Shown here in pieces: positions 62,834 through 64,000 of a stretch of DNA of 64,000 nucleotides. The stretch's first letter is position 1; each line of letters begins with the position of its first letter. Position numbers and translations under genes: made by a program. The stretch lies in contig NZ_MDEQ02000025.1 of assembly GCF_001883705.2 (NCBI RefSeq), positions 43,671 to 107,670 of the forward strand, read 5' to 3'. Under the pieces are notes generated by a model. That model did no database searches. It had not been told where the DNA came from and saw only the letters and a list, made by a program, of their open reading frames with translations. This DNA is from Burkholderia catarinensis. Its GTDB lineage: Bacteria; Pseudomonadota; Gammaproteobacteria; Burkholderiales; Burkholderiaceae.

Positions 62834-63484
62834 TTACTGGTTGGCGATCTTCAGCACGGGCGCGAGCGCGTCGACCGATGCCGCATGCGAGGCCGCGCGA
62901 TGCGAGGCGAACGCGAGCGCGAACTCGGCCGCTTGGGCGCCGACCGTTTCGAGCTGCGCGACGACCTTCGGATCCGAGCAGCTGTCGGCGCTTTCGAAAC
63001 GGGTTTCGAGCGTGTTGACGGTCGCGCCGAACGGCGTCGGCCAGCCGCGCAGCGCATGGACGATCGAACGCAGCGACGTCAGCACGGTGCCGGCCGCCTG
63101 CCAGCCGTAGGCAGTGACGATCAGGCCGACCGCGCGCCCGTCGAGATAGGGGCGATCGTCCGCGCGCAGTTCCTCGAGCGTGTCGAGCGCGTTCTTCACG
63201 AGACCGGAGACGCCGCCGTGATAGCCGGGTGTCGCGATGATGATCGCGTCGGCCTGGCGCACGGCGTCGATCAGTTCGCGCTGCGCGTCGGTCAGCGTTT
63301 TGTGTTCGGGGGCGTAGTGCGGCAGCGTATGCAGGAACGGGCCGTCGAACAGGCGCGTGCGCGCGCCGGCGGCTTGCGCGCCGCGCAGCGCGAACGACAG
63401 CGCGCGTTCGGTCGACGACGCGGCTCGGGTGGTGCCGCCGATGCCGACGACGAACGGGCGGCGGTGTTGATCGAATGCAGTCAA
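62834..63484 (-). CDS. NAD(P)H-dependent FMN reductase (flavodoxin-like fold)
   Basis: A 216-residue flavoprotein. VVGIGGTTRAASSTERALSFAL holds the phosphate loop, ADAIIIATPGYHGGVSGLVKNALD is the FMN-ring loop, and GLIVTAYGWQAAGTVLTSLRSIVHALRGW closes the fold; all are typical of the SsuE/YieF/ArsH family. TTG 63484 has AAGGAG just upstream. No sulfonate or arsenic genes are adjacent, so the flavin's user is unknown. Confidence 0.88.
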   Translation of the reverse strand: MTAFDQHRRPFVVGIGGTTRAASSTERALSFALRGAQAAGARTRLFDGPFLHTLPHYAPEHKTLTDAQRELIDAVRQADAIIIATPGYHGGVSGLVKNALDTLEELRADDRPYLDGRAVGLIVTAYGWQAAGTVLTSLRSIVHALRGWPTPFGATVNTLETRFESADSCSDPKVVAQLETVGAQAAEFALAFASHRAASHAASVDALAPVLKIANQ

Positions 63485-63647
63485 GGGGCGCTCCTTGGGG
63501 ATGGCTTGCCCGGCTAAGCACAGGCTTAAAACCCAGATGGTAACGACCCGGTGGCCACTCTGAAAACGACTTTTCGTTCTATCGATATGCCGTGCGGCAG
63601 GGGCAATCGTGTGCGCGGCCGCGCGGATCGATAGCAGAAATGCTTGG
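63485..63647. other. Spacer upstream of the reductase and small-RNA locus
   Basis: About 160 bp without a gene. AT-rich segments near 63560-63590 may hold the reductase promoter on the minus strand. No riboswitch could be recognised. Confidence 0.35.
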
Positions 63648-63750
63648 TTGGGACGGTGCGCCGCGGTCGATAAGATGGGCCCGTCTCCTCCATGATGTCT
63701 CTACTGACATGGGTTGGCCCCGCCGCGCGGATGCAGGCGGGGCTTTTTTT
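63648..63750 (+). ncRNA. Candidate small RNA with promoter, anti-Shine-Dalgarno segment and terminator
   Basis: TTGGGA (63648-63653) and TAAGAT (63671-63676) with a 17-bp spacer make a sigma70-like promoter. A transcript from about 63682 would begin near TCTCCTCC (63684-63691), a sequence complementary to ribosome-binding sites, then form a CATG/GACATG hairpin, and stop at the strong terminator ending at 63750. This is about 69 nt and has no open frame of use. It could instead be the leader of a gene now displaced by the IS. Confidence 0.45.
63717..63750 (+). terminator. Strong intrinsic terminator
   Basis: GCCCCGCC (63717-63724) pairs perfectly with GGCGGGGC (63736-63743) around an 11-nt loop and is followed by seven T. 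This is the clearest U-tract terminator in the window. Confidence 0.85.
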
Positions 63751-63751
63751 C

Positions 63752-64000
63752 GGTTCTTCGCAGGAAACCGTGGAGGGTTTGAGGGCGATTGCGTAATCTG
63801 ACGCCTGACTTTAGGAGGTCAGGAGGAAGAATTGCTCGATCGCAAGGCACTTCAAGCGCTGGGTTGCTGGACCGGCTATCGGTTAGAGCGGGTGGAATGG
63901 CCGGAAGGAGAAAGCCACACGCTGTCGCTGTATCTGAAGCCGGTCAGCAAGGTGATGTACTGCGAACAATGCGGGGCGCGCTGCCAGCAGATCCACGAGA
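63752..64000 (+). mobile_element. Left end of an ISL3-family insertion sequence (partial)
   Basis: GGTTCTTCGCAGGAAA at 63752 resembles the terminal inverted repeats of ISL3-family elements (GGCTCTTCG...). The transposase start follows 80 bp later. Target-site duplication of about 8 bp would be the T-rich 63744-63751, but the right end is outside the window. Confidence 0.68.
63832..64000 (+). CDS. ISL3-family transposase, N-terminal part
   Basis: TTG 63832 with AGGAGG 5 bp upstream opens a frame to the window end (56 codons). The chain LDRKALQALGCWTGYRLERV followed by a zinc-ribbon-like CEQCGARCQQIHE is the typical N terminus of ISL3 transposases. The DDE domain lies beyond the window. Stop codon not seen. 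Confidence 0.75.
   Translation, partial: MLDRKALQALGCWTGYRLERVEWPEGESHTLSLYLKPVSKVMYCEQCGARCQQIHE

Overview
The window looks like chromosomal DNA of a Burkholderia species, most likely of the B. cepacia complex and perhaps one of its secondary chromosomes. The reasons are the high GC content, strongly GC-biased third codon positions, Burkholderia-type porins, GC-rich hairpins without U-tracts at gene ends, and accessory catabolic operons next to surface-virulence genes. The replicon and species are inference; no rRNA, tRNA, origin or CRISPR array was seen.

Layout. 1-10.7 kb: end of an adenosine deaminase-like gene, a class A penicillin-binding protein, a MocR-type regulator divergent from a PaiB-like flavoprotein, a thioredoxin-fold protein divergent from an OmpR/EnvZ-type two-component pair, then a hydrolase, metallophosphoesterase, acetyltransferase and LysE-type exporter. 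11-15 kb: porin, GFA-family zinc protein, an AT-rich gap and a secreted beta-propeller-like protein. 15.1-18.7 kb: a tsdBA thiosulfate dehydrogenase operon led by a Tat-exported DsrE-like protein and a periplasmic binding protein. 19-24.7 kb: LysR regulator, Bcr/CflA exporter, Fur-controlled TonB receptor and a small OB-fold protein. 24.7-31.2 kb: an aromatic-acid module (porin, AAHS transporter, Rieske oxygenase, vanAB-like demethylase) with a divergent MarR regulator and a clear palindromic operator. 31.3-37.9 kb: the leucine-degradation operon liuABCD with a divergent TetR regulator and two palindromes. 38.2-40.5 kb: a small lipoprotein and a Tat-exported phospholipase C.

40.6-60.3 kb is the most distinctive part. 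A 3104-residue trimeric autotransporter adhesin, with stalks built from a 43-residue (129-bp) Ser/Thr-rich repeat, is followed on the same strand by an OmpA-type lipoprotein, two DUF2827 proteins, a DUF4019 protein and a third DUF2827 protein. A fourth DUF2827 gene, a tandem-domain glycosyltransferase-like gene and an EAL-domain gene lie just beyond. DUF2827 proteins show features resembling GT-B glycosyltransferases, and the adhesin stalk is mostly Ser, Thr and Asn. I therefore propose that this cassette makes, anchors and glycosylates the adhesin, with c-di-GMP as a possible input. This is inference.

60.3-64 kb: a long AT-rich region upstream of the adhesin, a ferritin-like diiron protein, a small unknown protein and an NAD(P)H:FMN reductase-like protein. 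Next come a candidate orphan small RNA with a strong intrinsic terminator and the left end of an ISL3-family insertion sequence running off the window.
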